A stretch of DNA of 64,000 nucleotides from positions 3,452,001-3,516,000 of the forward strand of contig NZ_CP019640.1 in assembly GCF_001999905.1 (NCBI RefSeq), read 5' to 3'. The translations under genes and the position numbers were made by a program. The notes below the pieces were generated by a model, which worked only from the letters and a program-made list of their open reading frames with translations, searched no databases and was not told where the DNA came from. Below, piece by piece: positions 1-8,665 of this stretch. Origin of the DNA: Planococcus lenghuensis. Lineage in GTDB: Bacteria; Bacillota; Bacilli; Bacillales_A; Planococcaceae. Within the stretch, counting starts at the first letter, position 1, and every line of letters starts with the position of its first letter.

Positions 1-558
1 AGCGTACATGTCCTGAATCTCTTCCTTGCTGAACTCTCCGCCAGGCGAATACCAAACCTGAACCCAGTTAGTCGCTCCTAAAATAATCATACGCACCATT
101 TTTGCATGTTTAGGTGCGAACTCCCCCATTTCCATGCCTTGCTCAATTATTTTGTCGAAATATTCTGCGTACTTGTCCCGTTTAATCAAAATCGTTTGGA
201 CATATTCTTCTGGAAATACTTGAGCCGGCTTGATGATCAAATTGAAGACATCTTTTTCCTGGATTGCAACTTGTAGGTGCATTTTGATTGCCTGTTTCAA
301 TTTTTCAACAGCAGAAATAGGTTTTGCTACAATTTCCTCCATTTTTTCCATTGCATCCGACAGAATCCAATCATGACAATGATAAAGAAGTTCCTGTTTA
401 CTATTAAAATAGTAATACAGAGAACCTTTCGTCATTAGCAATTCTGCAGCAATGTCTTCCATGGTGGCGTTTTGAAAACCCTCCCTCGCAATGACAAGGC
501 TCGCTGAACGCAGAATGTCTTCCCTTTTTTTGGCCGCTTTCCTTTCTCTTAAATTCAT
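1..558 (-). CDS. TetR-family transcriptional regulator (partial, runs off the left edge)
   Basis: The reading frame is open from an ATG at 558 to base 1, giving 186 codons, and the C-terminus lies outside the window. Residues 12-55 form a typical TetR DNA-binding domain: helix ILRSASLVIAREGF, then the HTH ATMEDIAAELLMTKGSLYYYF. The rest is helical and would be the ligand-binding and dimerisation domain. Members near beta-oxidation genes, such as FadR/YsiA of Bacillus, are acyl-CoA-responsive repressors. The position beside TRAP, CoA-ligase and acyl-CoA dehydrogenase genes suggests the same job here, but that is inference. The start is supported by lack of any upstream in-frame alternative with a ribosome site. 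Confidence 0.9.
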   Translation of the reverse strand, partial: MNLRERKAAKKREDILRSASLVIAREGFQNATMEDIAAELLMTKGSLYYYFNSKQELLYHCHDWILSDAMEKMEEIVAKPISAVEKLKQAIKMHLQVAIQEKDVFNLIIKPAQVFPEEYVQTILIKRDKYAEYFDKIIEQGMEMGEFAPKHAKMVRMIILGATNWVQVWYSPGGEFSKEEIQDMYA

Positions 559-592
559 CGCAACTCCCCATTTTTCGTATGCCGTAATATAT

Positions 593-1141
593 TCAGGTAG
601 GATCTTCCGTCTCAGGATTATCTGCAATCATTATCAGTGTCGGCTCTTTTATACGGAAGTTCCGAATAAGTAGAAATAGATTTTCAATCACAATCAGCGC
701 AAATGAAACTGGTATCAAAAAAAATAAAGGATACAGCGGATAAAGTCTACCTGCTGCAGGAAATCCTTCCTGCCTTTCAAGGCCATTCATTGCAAACTCC
801 CAAGTGAATTCAACTAATAACACAAGGACAAACAGCTCAATTAAAATCAGGACAATCACTAGTGTCCGCTGAGCATTTACAGGAATGCGTTCAATGATCA
901 AATCCATCTTTGGCAGAACACCCGAGGAATAGGCATAAGCCAAACCCGGGAAAACCACTAGCGGCATGAGATAATTTTGAACAATCTCAAATCCACCGTT
1001 TATAGAGCCTGCAAACAAATTGCGGGCAGCTACGTCATAAACGATAAAGCCCATCATTACTAGTAAGAAAATACCGCTGATCCAAATTCCAGTCAGTTTA
1101 ATGTAATTGAAAATTCGATAAGATTTCCATAAAGTATCCAT
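593..1141 (-). CDS. dctQ: TRAP transporter small permease, DctQ-like
   Basis: This 182-residue protein has four hydrophobic segments (about residues 15-38, 50-70, 92-112 and 133-157), the standard DctQ topology. In TRAP transporters the small permease pairs with the large one, DctM, and accepts substrate from a periplasmic or lipoprotein-anchored binding protein using the sodium gradient. The gene follows dctM by 25 bases and is the last of the dctP-dctM-dctQ set. An upstream GAAAGGGG supports the ATG at 1141. The substrate cannot be read from the sequence. Neighbouring CoA-ligase and dehydrogenase genes suggest an organic acid. Confidence 0.88.
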   Translation of the reverse strand: MDTLWKSYRIFNYIKLTGIWISGIFLLVMMGFIVYDVAARNLFAGSINGGFEIVQNYLMPLVVFPGLAYAYSSGVLPKMDLIIERIPVNAQRTLVIVLILIELFVLVLLVEFTWEFAMNGLERQEGFPAAGRLYPLYPLFFLIPVSFALIVIENLFLLIRNFRIKEPTLIMIADNPETEDPT

Positions 1142-1166
1142 TTGTTAGAATGCCCCTTTCTCACCT

Positions 1167-2507
1167 TTAACCTGCAGATGCAGGGAGCCATGTGGCAAGT
1201 TCCGGAAATGCGATCAGCAGCCCACAGACAATCAGCATCGCAATAGCGGCAAAAATGAACGCAATTCTAAATATCGATTCAGACCTCACCCCACTCACCC
1301 CTGCCACAGCATATACACTCAAGCCGACGGGCGGTGTGATCAGTCCAATCGTACAGATAACGGAAATGAAGACACCAAACCAAAGCACATCGATCTGGAT
1401 CTCCTGAATGATCGGAAAGATGACTGGAATGGACATCAGGATAACCGCCGCCCCTTCAATAAACATGAACATCACAAACAAGACGGTTGAAATTGCGATG
1501 AGCACCAGTACAGGAGAATCCATAATCGGCTCAAGGAACCCAATGAGTGTCCGCGGGAGGAGAGACAGCGAAACAAACCGGCCAAAAATCTGAGCTCCAA
1601 TCATAATTAACATGACCATGCCGGTCAGTTTGATGGTTTCAAAGAGAGAATTCCGGAAAAATGCAAGATTGATCCGGCCAAGCACAGCTGCCGCAACCAG
1701 ACCGACGAATGCCCCCACTGCTCCCGCTTCTGTAGGCGTGAACACGCCTGAATAAATACCGCCGAAGATAATCAGCATAATCAGTACAGCAATAATGCTG
1801 CTTACAGCCAGTTTAAACACGGAAGGGGATTCCACATCTTCAACTGTTGCCGCAATTTCTGGGACTGTTCGTTCTTCTTTATGCACGTTCTGCTTTTTAA
1901 GTCCCGCCCGGAAATACACAAGCATGACGAGGATATAAACAACCATGACGAGGATACCGGGAATAAATGCACCGATAAATAAATTGCCCACCGGTGTTTC
2001 TGTTGCGACTCCATATAAAATGAGAATAATACTGGGCGGAATAATACCTGACAGGGAGCCGCCGGAAGCTGCCACAGCTCCAGCCAGCGCCGGACTGTAT
2101 CCATGCTTCTGAAGTTCGGGCATTGCTACCTGGCCCAACGAGGCAGCTGTTGCCGTACCTGAACCTGAAACGGCACCCAGCACACCTCCGATTGTTAGTG
2201 TCAACACGCCAAGTAAACTATTCTTGCCTCTTGAAGCTTTATGGACGATGTAGAAGATATCTTGCACAAGTCCAGATTGCAGAATAAATTGGGCCATTAA
2301 CACAAAAAGTGGAATTGTGGTCAATGTGTAACTGGCTACACGGTTAAAAGGCTCATTCCCTAACAGGCCAGGCAGAATATCGAACCCTTCCAGTAAGATT
2401 AGGCCGACCACACCACTGGTGAGCAGGATGGAATGTATATACATTCCCGCTATCAGTAAAATAATGATCGCTGCTAGAATGATGCCAATGACGACTAAAT
2501 TGTCCAT
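1167..2507 (-). CDS. dctM: TRAP transporter large permease, DctM-like
   Basis: The protein is about 446 residues, hydrophobic along its length, with around a dozen membrane segments. It carries the DctM-family run SGSGTATAASLGQVAMPEL followed by a GGSLSGIIPPS loop. DctM is the ion-coupled subunit that moves the solute. I chose the ATG at 2507 (MDNLVVIGI) over the longer frame from 2555. The longer version adds a non-family leader, and AAGGGTGG lies a suitable distance before 2507. A hairpin with runs of A and T sits between dctP and this gene, so the permease genes may be made in smaller amounts than the binding protein. Confidence 0.9.
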   Translation of the reverse strand: MDNLVVIGIILAAIIILLIAGMYIHSILLTSGVVGLILLEGFDILPGLLGNEPFNRVASYTLTTIPLFVLMAQFILQSGLVQDIFYIVHKASRGKNSLLGVLTLTIGGVLGAVSGSGTATAASLGQVAMPELQKHGYSPALAGAVAASGGSLSGIIPPSIILILYGVATETPVGNLFIGAFIPGILVMVVYILVMLVYFRAGLKKQNVHKEERTVPEIAATVEDVESPSVFKLAVSSIIAVLIMLIIFGGIYSGVFTPTEAGAVGAFVGLVAAAVLGRINLAFFRNSLFETIKLTGMVMLIMIGAQIFGRFVSLSLLPRTLIGFLEPIMDSPVLVLIAISTVLFVMFMFIEGAAVILMSIPVIFPIIQEIQIDVLWFGVFISVICTIGLITPPVGLSVYAVAGVSGVRSESIFRIAFIFAAIAMLIVCGLLIAFPELATWLPASAG

Positions 2508-2534
2508 ACCGGACCACCCTTCATGTAAATATAT

Positions 2535-2578
2535 AAAAAAGGGGACAAGTGCCAATCACTTTGCTGTCCCCCTTTTTT
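2535..2578. terminator. Hairpin between dctP and dctM, possible internal attenuator
   Basis: AAAAAAGGGGACA at 2535-2547 pairs with TGTCCCCCTTTTTT at 2565-2578, with T-runs on both strands. It lies inside the apparent dctPMQ operon. Partial termination here would give more binding protein than permease, a common arrangement in binding-protein transport operons. The readthrough level is inferred, not seen. Confidence 0.65.
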
Positions 2579-2594
2579 CCTTGCCTGCTGATCG

Positions 2595-3704
2595 TTAGAG
2601 ATCCATGACAGCTTCCGGCACTTCTCCACCTTCCTCAATGATCAGTTCCCGCCATTTTCTTACAAGTTCATAGCCTGGAAGCCCATCCGCTTCCAGCATT
2701 TCCGCATAATTAATCCAAGTTTCGACAATTCCTTCATTAAAATGCTCCTGAACCGCAGGATCCAAATCGGCGAAGTCAGCAAATTTGCCACCTGCAGCTT
2801 CATTTTCAGCTATGACCTCTTCGGCGCGCTGTGTCCATATGTCTATACTCTCACCGAAAATATCATCATGTGCTTGAACCATCGCTTCCTGTACATCTTC
2901 CGGGAGTTCAGCCCAGCGTTCTTCGTCCATTCCAATGAACGCGTTAAAGTGTCCGAAATTCACACCGGTCAGCGTGTATGTGAACAAGTCTTGGAATCCG
3001 TACCCCGACCAGTCTGCGATGCTGTAAAAGCTTCCATCAAACGCTCCACGGCTGAGCGCATCGTACATTTCAACTGCTGGCATCGTTACGCTGTCGATTC
3101 CAGTTTCTTCTGCATATACTTCATGGATCCTGGACGGCGTCCGAAGAGAAGTACCCACCACATCATCAACCGTGTTAAATTCCTTACCTGTTGTTGAAAT
3201 GGAATATTCCTGTGTTGTCGATATCGGGAATACCCTAAAATCAGCAAATTGCATGTCAAAATACGTCTGGCCATTCCCAAGTTCTTCTTCGCTCTCGATT
3301 AATTGTCGCCAAGCGTTTGAAGCGATCTCAGTATCTGAATAACTAAGTGGCAGCATGGTGACTTCCGCCATCGGAAACTGGTCAGGTTGATAGATTGGAA
3401 GGATAAGTGCCACATCGATTGTTCCATCGAGTACTGCTGATCCTTCATCGGGAACCGCCACTAGTTCCCCACCGGTGAATGTCTCGAACTCCACCTGCCC
3501 TTCTGTCAATTCTTCCACTCGTTCCATCCAGGGAACCATTGCACCTTCCCACCAGGCGTGTTGAGCACTGAGCCCCGTTGCTGCACGCAGTGTAATCGTC
3601 TCTCCTTCTTCTGTCACTCCTCCTGCTTCTTCTCCTCCGCAACCACTTAACAGAAGCGCTCCGCCGATTCCCATCATAAACACACTTGATTTAAGAAATT
3701 CCAT
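2595..3704 (-). CDS. dctP: TRAP transporter substrate-binding lipoprotein, DctP-like
   Basis: The 369-residue protein begins with a lipoprotein signal ending in LLSGC (Cys22), so the mature protein is lipid-anchored outside the membrane, as expected in a Gram-positive. The rest fits the DctP/TAXI-like solute-receptor fold, including the region SLRTPSR near residue 190, where DctP proteins place the arginine that binds a substrate carboxylate. The start at 3704 has a GGGGGTAAC-type ribosome site. A perfect cre palindrome lies about 28 bases upstream of the start codon, so glucose repression through CcpA is likely. The substrate is unknown. Confidence 0.88.
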   Translation of the reverse strand: MEFLKSSVFMMGIGGALLLSGCGGEEAGGVTEEGETITLRAATGLSAQHAWWEGAMVPWMERVEELTEGQVEFETFTGGELVAVPDEGSAVLDGTIDVALILPIYQPDQFPMAEVTMLPLSYSDTEIASNAWRQLIESEEELGNGQTYFDMQFADFRVFPISTTQEYSISTTGKEFNTVDDVVGTSLRTPSRIHEVYAEETGIDSVTMPAVEMYDALSRGAFDGSFYSIADWSGYGFQDLFTYTLTGVNFGHFNAFIGMDEERWAELPEDVQEAMVQAHDDIFGESIDIWTQRAEEVIAENEAAGGKFADFADLDPAVQEHFNEGIVETWINYAEMLEADGLPGYELVRKWRELIIEEGGEVPEAVMDL

Positions 3705-3731
3705 AAAAAGTTACCCCCCTGTCCCATTTTA

Positions 3732-3745
3732 TGTAAACGCTTACA
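3732..3745. promoter_or_regulatory. cre site (CcpA operator) upstream of dctP
   Basis: TGTAAACGCTTACA matches the cre consensus TGWAANCGNTNWCA at every position and is a perfect palindrome. It lies between the crotonase stop and the dctP start, on the promoter-proximal side of dctP. This suggests that TRAP uptake can be repressed by preferred sugars independently of the upstream catabolic genes. Confidence 0.85.
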
Positions 3746-3756
3746 ATAGCGGGTGA

Positions 3757-4533
3757 TCATTTCCCTTTAAACTGCGGTTTTCGCTTTTCCAGAAAAGCAG
3801 CCACTCCTTCCCGGTGGTCTTCAGTCTGCAACAATAGCGTCTGAATCATATTCTCTTGCATGAACGCCGTTTCCTGATGAAGTCCATCGACATGATTAAT
3901 GAGGTATTTGATATATTTATTGCTAAGCGCTGGTCCTTCAACAATAAATCCAGCAAACTTAGCAGCTTCTTCCATTACTTCACCGGTGGCAATCCGGTTG
4001 ATGATTCCCTTTTCAAACGCCGTTTCGGCTGAAATGACTTTCCCTGAAGAAATCCATTCTTTTGCAAGCGTTTTAGATATCCGTTCTGTCAGCAGCTTAA
4101 TCAGCCCAAGATCCGGAATCAGACCAATGTTCGAAAAGCTTAATGCAAATTTGGTATTTCTTTCAGCGACAATGAAATCTGAAGCTAACGCAAGACTGAA
4201 ACCGGCACCTGCTGCATACCCATGGACGGCAGCAATTACGTATTTATCCATCTCCAGTAGTTTTTTTGACAAAGCTGACACGTAATTCATCCAGTCGGCT
4301 GTCTCCGACATACTTTTCAGCTGCTGCATGGATGCAATATCTCCACCAGCACAAAATGCCTTTCCTTCTCCAGATAAAACGATTACCTTTACGGCTTCAT
4401 CAGCAGTCAGTTCATCCAATGCATTTATTATTGAAGTTACCATCTCTCTTGATAGTGCATTCAATTTGTCTGGTCGGGTCAGTCTGATATAGCCGATTCC
4501 GTCTTTCACCTCTGTCACGGCAAGACGTTCCAT
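3757..4533 (-). CDS. Enoyl-CoA hydratase/isomerase family protein, PaaG-like
   Basis: This 258-residue crotonase-fold protein has the oxyanion-hole motif FCAGGDI near residue 61 and the GYAAGAGF loop. The two glutamates of classical enoyl-CoA hydratase are absent: the positions read GAGFSLALAS and FALSFSNIGLIPD. The second motif resembles PaaG-type isomerases, which use an aspartate in the IPD motif, so isomerisation of a double bond is more likely than hydration. I use the ATG at 4533, which has AAAGG nine bases upstream. The longer frame to 4644 would run deep into the preceding gene. It overlaps the 3' end of the quinone oxidoreductase gene only by proximity in one operon. Confidence 0.85.
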   Translation of the reverse strand: MERLAVTEVKDGIGYIRLTRPDKLNALSREMVTSIINALDELTADEAVKVIVLSGEGKAFCAGGDIASMQQLKSMSETADWMNYVSALSKKLLEMDKYVIAAVHGYAAGAGFSLALASDFIVAERNTKFALSFSNIGLIPDLGLIKLLTERISKTLAKEWISSGKVISAETAFEKGIINRIATGEVMEEAAKFAGFIVEGPALSNKYIKYLINHVDGLHQETAFMQENMIQTLLLQTEDHREGVAAFLEKRKPQFKGK

Positions 4534-4555
4534 TTCAATCATCCTTTCTGCAGAA

Positions 4556-5536
4556 TCATGGGGTGACAGCCAATTTTCCATATGTCTGCCTGCTGCCAAG
4601 TTGTTCAAGCGCATCCGGTACTTTTTCAAAAGGGAATTCATCAAATACCAACGGCCTGATCAGCCCCTTTTCATACAGGTCAATCAATTCCTGATGCGCT
4701 TTCACTACTTCTTCCGGGAAGAGTTTACGGAACAGCCCGAAATGAACACCCATCACTGAATAATTTTTTATCAATGCATGGTTGGTTGGCGCATCTGCAA
4801 TCCGTCCCCCGGCAAACCCGATCACTAATAGCCGGCCTTCAAACGCGACGCATTTCCTTGAGCGATCAAATGTATCTCCGCCGACCGGATCAAAGATCAC
4901 GTTTGCCCCCTTGCCATCTGTCGCTTCCTTGACCTTGGTGACAAAATCTTCTGTTCGGTAATTGATCGCTATGTCTGCACCCAATTGTTTACAGACGGTT
5001 GTTTTCTCATCGCTGCCGGCAGTCGCAATCACTGTGGCTCCTGTAGCTTTCCCCAATTGAATTGCGGCTGATCCAACACCGCCTGAACCTGCATGGACAA
5101 GAAGCACTTCTCCTCTCTTCAGTCCGGCAGTCCGCTGAAGCGCAAAATATGCTGTTTGATAGGTAATGAATAGCGATGCCGCCTCGGCAGCAGGGAAAGA
5201 ACCGGGAACCGGAAATATATTTCCCTTTGGAACAGTCACCCATTCTGCCAAGCCGCCGTTTGGCAGTGTAGGTGTAGCGATCACACGCTGCCCGACTTCT
5301 ATATCCACTGATTCCCCGGCGGCTTCAATTATACCCGCCACCTCTGCACCCGGAGTGAACGGCAGCGGCGGATCTTCCTGATACTTTCCTTGACATTGAA
5401 GGATATCAAAGAAGTTAAGGGCTGCAGCTTCAACTTTTATCAACACTTCACCTGTGCCTGGTTTCGGTTTCTGGACTTCCGACAATTCTAGCGCTTCTCT
5501 TGGTTCTCCTAATTTAGTTACATGCCATGCTCTCAA
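4556..5536 (-). CDS. NADPH:quinone oxidoreductase family protein (MDR superfamily)
   Basis: The roughly 326-residue protein has an N-terminal alcohol-dehydrogenase-like domain and a Rossmann nucleotide site with GSGGVGSAAIQLGKATGATV around residues 145-165. It lacks zinc ligands, so it belongs to the zinc-independent quinone oxidoreductase/enoyl reductase group. In this operon it may reduce an enone or enoyl-CoA intermediate. I favour the TTG at 5536 (reading MRAWHVTKL, the family start), which directly follows a GGGGGAGG ribosome site. An ATG at 5551 is the alternative and adds five residues. Confidence 0.85.
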   Translation of the reverse strand: MRAWHVTKLGEPREALELSEVQKPKPGTGEVLIKVEAAALNFFDILQCQGKYQEDPPLPFTPGAEVAGIIEAAGESVDIEVGQRVIATPTLPNGGLAEWVTVPKGNIFPVPGSFPAAEAASLFITYQTAYFALQRTAGLKRGEVLLVHAGSGGVGSAAIQLGKATGATVIATAGSDEKTTVCKQLGADIAINYRTEDFVTKVKEATDGKGANVIFDPVGGDTFDRSRKCVAFEGRLLVIGFAGGRIADAPTNHALIKNYSVMGVHFGLFRKLFPEEVVKAHQELIDLYEKGLIRPLVFDEFPFEKVPDALEQLGSRQTYGKLAVTP

Positions 5537-5572
5537 CCTTCCTCCCCCCATCTCGTTTCTTCTGTTTTATTT

Positions 5573-6781
5573 TCATTTCAGCTGTTCACGCAATTCAAGC
5601 CGCCCGACATCACGTAGATGGACTTGGTCAGGACCGTCAACCAGCCGGAGAGTACGGGCATTCGCCCAGTGAGCGGCAAGCGGAAAATCATCACTTACTC
5701 CCGCACCGCCAAAAACTTGGATCGCCCGATCAATTACGTTCAAGGAAACCCGTGGAGCGGCAATTTTAATCATGGCGATTTCTTTCCGGGCCGCTTTTGC
5801 TCCTTCTGTATCGATTTTATGGGCAGCGTGCAGTGTGAGTAGACGGGCCTGTTCAATCTCAATCCGGCTTTCTGCGATGACTTCCCGGATCACGTCTTTT
5901 TCAGCGAGTGTCGAGCCGAACGCTTCCCGCTCCGAAGCCCGTTTGCATAAGAGATCCAATGCACGTTCCGCCGCTCCGATTGCTCGCATGCAGTGATGAA
6001 TGCGGCCGGGACCAAGACGTCCCTGTGCAATTTCAAACCCGCGCCCTTCGCCCAGAAGGATATTGGAAGCTGGAACACGGACGTTGTTGTAGTGTACTTC
6101 CGCATGTCCATGCGGCGCATGGTCATATCCAAAAACCGGCAAATATCGCTTCACTTCCACGCCTGGTGTATTAAATGGCACTAGAATCATGGACTGTTGC
6201 TGGTGTTTCGGTGCGTCCGGATCAGTTTTTCCCATCACAATCGCAATTTCGCATCGGGGATCCATAGCACCTGAACTCCACCATTTCTTGGCGTTAATAA
6301 CGTATTCATCCCCTTCCCGGACGATACTGCTCTGGATATTGGTCGCATCAGATGAAGCAACATCTGGTTCTGTCATCGAAAAACAGGATCTAATCTTCCC
6401 TTCCAGCAATGGTTCAAGCCATCTCTTCTTCTGCTCATCAGTCCCATACTTTACGAATACTTCCATGTTCCCAGTGTCCGGGGCGTTGCAATTGAAAATT
6501 TCAGGGGCAAGCAACGAGCGCCCCATAATTTCACATAGATGCGCATATTCATAATTTGAAAGCCCTGCTCCATGTTCTGTATCAGGCAGGAACAAATTCC
6601 AAAGCCCTTGCGATTTCGCTTTGCCTTTCAATTCTTCGATGAGTGGCGGAATCGTCCAGCGATCCTCTGCCTCGTCCAGGTATTGTTCTACTTTAGATTC
6701 ATTTGGATAAATATATTCTTCCATGAATTCTGTTAAATTTTTTTGTAGTTCCGCCGCTTTTGGTGATAATTCCTTTAGCAC
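5573..6781 (-). CDS. Acyl-CoA dehydrogenase, ACAD10/11-like
   Basis: The 402-residue flavoprotein has the N-terminal helical, middle beta and C-terminal helical domains of acyl-CoA dehydrogenases. It shows the FAD and substrate motif [16 protein letters not shown] near residue 134 and [14 protein letters not shown] near residue 363. It ends with [10 protein letters not shown], where ACAD10/11-type enzymes place the catalytic aspartate rather than the usual glutamate. These enzymes often act on branched, hydroxylated or long acyl chains. The start is a GTG at 6781 preceded by GGGGGAT. The gene follows the CoA ligase by 12 bases, so ligation and first oxidation are co-transcribed. Confidence 0.9.
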   Translation of the reverse strand: MLKELSPKAAELQKNLTEFMEEYIYPNESKVEQYLDEAEDRWTIPPLIEELKGKAKSQGLWNLFLPDTEHGAGLSNYEYAHLCEIMGRSLLAPEIFNCNAPDTGNMEVFVKYGTDEQKKRWLEPLLEGKIRSCFSMTEPDVASSDATNIQSSIVREGDEYVINAKKWWSSGAMDPRCEIAIVMGKTDPDAPKHQQQSMILVPFNTPGVEVKRYLPVFGYDHAPHGHAEVHYNNVRVPASNILLGEGRGFEIAQGRLGPGRIHHCMRAIGAAERALDLLCKRASEREAFGSTLAEKDVIREVIAESRIEIEQARLLTLHAAHKIDTEGAKAARKEIAMIKIAAPRVSLNVIDRAIQVFGGAGVSDDFPLAAHWANARTLRLVDGPDQVHLRDVGRLELREQLK

Positions 6782-6793
6782 GCTTTCATCCCC

Positions 6794-8362
6794 CTAATGT
6801 TTTAATTGATTTTTCAATATCTTCCCAGAGGCATTCCGCGGAAGACTTTCAAGTACCTCAATCTTTGCAGGGACTTTATAATTAGCCAATGACTTTCGGC
6901 AATGTTCTGTCAGCACCGGTAAGCTGTGGGTGTTTAATTTTGGTCCGACAACAAATGCCTTCACTGTTTCCCCAAAGACGGGATCCGGTTCGCCGACGAC
7001 CGCTGCTTCCACTACGTCGGGATGCTCCTTAAGAACATCTTCCACTTCGATCGAGAATATTTTCTCTCCGGCCCGATTGATCATGTCTTTCTTTCGGTCT
7101 CTTATGTAGACATAGTTCTCCTCATCCATCATCCCCAAATCTCCTGAATGCCAATAACCGTCAGTGAAATTTTCCTCATTCGCCTCTGGATTTTCCCAAT
7201 ATTCCTTGATCACCATCGGTCCCTTAATATAAAGTTCTCCAATCTCTCCTGGCTGGCACTCCCTTGCCTCAGAATCCATAATCTTGATGAAAGCACCATA
7301 GACAGGCTGTCCGACTGATGTAACCTTAGAGATGGGATAGGAAACCGGCATCAGTGTCGCCGGTGAAGTTGTTTCCGTTGCTCCGTAGGCATTATGCAAT
7401 TCAGCATTAGGAAATGCCTGCTTAAGCATGGCAAAGGTCTGCTTGTAAATAGGCGAACCGCCGAAAGCCACTTTCTTCACAAAAGCAAAAGAATGATTTT
7501 TAAATTCTTCGCTGGTTGACATCATGATAAAAATGGTTGGCACATTGAACAGGAAATCAATCTGGTTTTCTACGACTGTTTTAATATAAGTTTCGTTCTG
7601 ATATCGCCGCATGCTATAAGCGGTGCCCCCGATATAAATGATATGGAGCAATTGACCAACCAGTCCGGTTACATGGAACATCGGGACGGCAATTAATGTT
7701 TTCAATTGATGATCGGTTTTAAAAATCAATTTATAATTCATTACGCTATGGATTACATTAGCATGGGCTAAGACCGCCCCTTTTGGTCTTCCGGTCGTTC
7801 CGGAAGTATAGAGAATAAATGCCCCGTCCTCTTCGTAAATATGTACATTTCGGTATTCGGTTTCCATTTTAAGCAGTTCATCAAACGTATTTTCCCCGTC
7901 AATGATAAATGACTGTAATGCACCGGTGATGATAGTTGTGTTCGCCTTCTTCGCCTTTTTCACTTTCCCCATGAATTCTTCTTCAGTGATCAGAACTTTT
8001 GGCTTCGAGTGTTCTAAAATATAGTCAATTTCTTCTGATGACAGTTTCACATTAACCGGAACCATTACTGCCCCTATCTTCGCACAAGCAAAAACCATCA
8101 ATGGAAATTGATACCGATTTCCAATCAGCACTGCTACCCGATCTCCTTTTTCAATTCCGCATTTGCTTTGGAGACTGGTCGCAATTGCTGAGGACTGGGT
8201 ATCAAGCTCTCCATATGTAAGTTGTCCATCCTCGGTCACAATGGCCGTTTTCTCTCTAAATTCCTTCACACTATCAGCTAATAGCTGCCCAATCGTCCTT
8301 GGACGATCCTCAAACACATGTCCCCCCTCTCTTCCAAACAAATTGGCGGGAACCATCTTCAT
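6794..8362 (-). CDS. Acyl-CoA synthetase (AMP-forming, long-chain fatty-acid-CoA ligase family)
   Basis: The 522-residue protein carries the ANL-superfamily motifs in order: phosphate loop YTSGTTGRPKGAV near residue 170, YGATETTSP near 325, YWHSGDLGMMDEENYVYIRD near 405, and the C-terminal catalytic lysine in PRNASGKILK. It would activate a carboxylic acid to its CoA ester using ATP. The ATG at 8362 is preceded by AAGGAGGT. It is the first gene of an operon that continues with the dehydrogenase, oxidoreductase and PaaG-like crotonase. Chain specificity cannot be judged from sequence. Confidence 0.9.
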   Translation of the reverse strand: MKMVPANLFGREGGHVFEDRPRTIGQLLADSVKEFREKTAIVTEDGQLTYGELDTQSSAIATSLQSKCGIEKGDRVAVLIGNRYQFPLMVFACAKIGAVMVPVNVKLSSEEIDYILEHSKPKVLITEEEFMGKVKKAKKANTTIITGALQSFIIDGENTFDELLKMETEYRNVHIYEEDGAFILYTSGTTGRPKGAVLAHANVIHSVMNYKLIFKTDHQLKTLIAVPMFHVTGLVGQLLHIIYIGGTAYSMRRYQNETYIKTVVENQIDFLFNVPTIFIMMSTSEEFKNHSFAFVKKVAFGGSPIYKQTFAMLKQAFPNAELHNAYGATETTSPATLMPVSYPISKVTSVGQPVYGAFIKIMDSEARECQPGEIGELYIKGPMVIKEYWENPEANEENFTDGYWHSGDLGMMDEENYVYIRDRKKDMINRAGEKIFSIEVEDVLKEHPDVVEAAVVGEPDPVFGETVKAFVVGPKLNTHSLPVLTEHCRKSLANYKVPAKIEVLESLPRNASGKILKNQLKH

Positions 8363-8421
8363 TTGCCTCTACCTCCTTACGCTTTACACTTATTTTCCGA
8401 ACTGAAAGCCCTTTCATTTGA

Positions 8422-8434
8422 ACTTAATTTAAGT
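8422..8434. promoter_or_regulatory. Possible TetR-type operator, CoA ligase leader
   Basis: ACTTAATTTAAGT is a perfect odd-length palindrome about 30 bases downstream of the predicted transcription start of the CoA-ligase operon. A related inverted repeat, ACCTTATTTAAAAGGT, lies in the leader of the thiolase operon. The nearby TetR protein is the obvious candidate binder, but this is inference from position and symmetry. Confidence 0.35.
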
Positions 8435-8467
8435 AGTCAGAATATTTTTAACTAGTAATTGTAAAAA

Positions 8468-8496
8468 AGTATACAGGTTATTTTTTTAAATGGCAA
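8468..8496 (-). promoter_or_regulatory. SigA promoter of the CoA ligase operon
   Basis: On the minus strand TTGCCA (8491-8496) and TATACT (8468-8473) are separated by 17 bases, a near-ideal vegetative promoter. Transcription would start near 8461, giving a leader of roughly 100 bases before the ATG at 8362. Confidence 0.6.
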
Positions 8497-8621
8497 GTAA
8501 ATTTTCGAATTATTATAAATAATTTACTGATATATTTTTCAGCTTTTCTCATTCCCAATTTATTGCCTTTTTGAAGCGTCAAAAGACAATCGCACTATAA
8601 TTTAATTTTGTAACTGAAACG

Positions 8622-8661
8622 AACAAACACACCTTCACTCGTCACTGAAGGTGTGTTTGTT
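8622..8661 (-). terminator. Terminator-like hairpin after the second crotonase gene
   Basis: AACAAACACACCTTCA (8622-8637) and its exact complement at 8646-8661 form a 16-bp stem with an eight-base loop, just past the stop of the crotonase gene at 8666. The T-run after the stem is weak. It separates the thiolase operon from the CoA-ligase operon. Confidence 0.7.
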
Positions 8662-8665
8662 AAAA

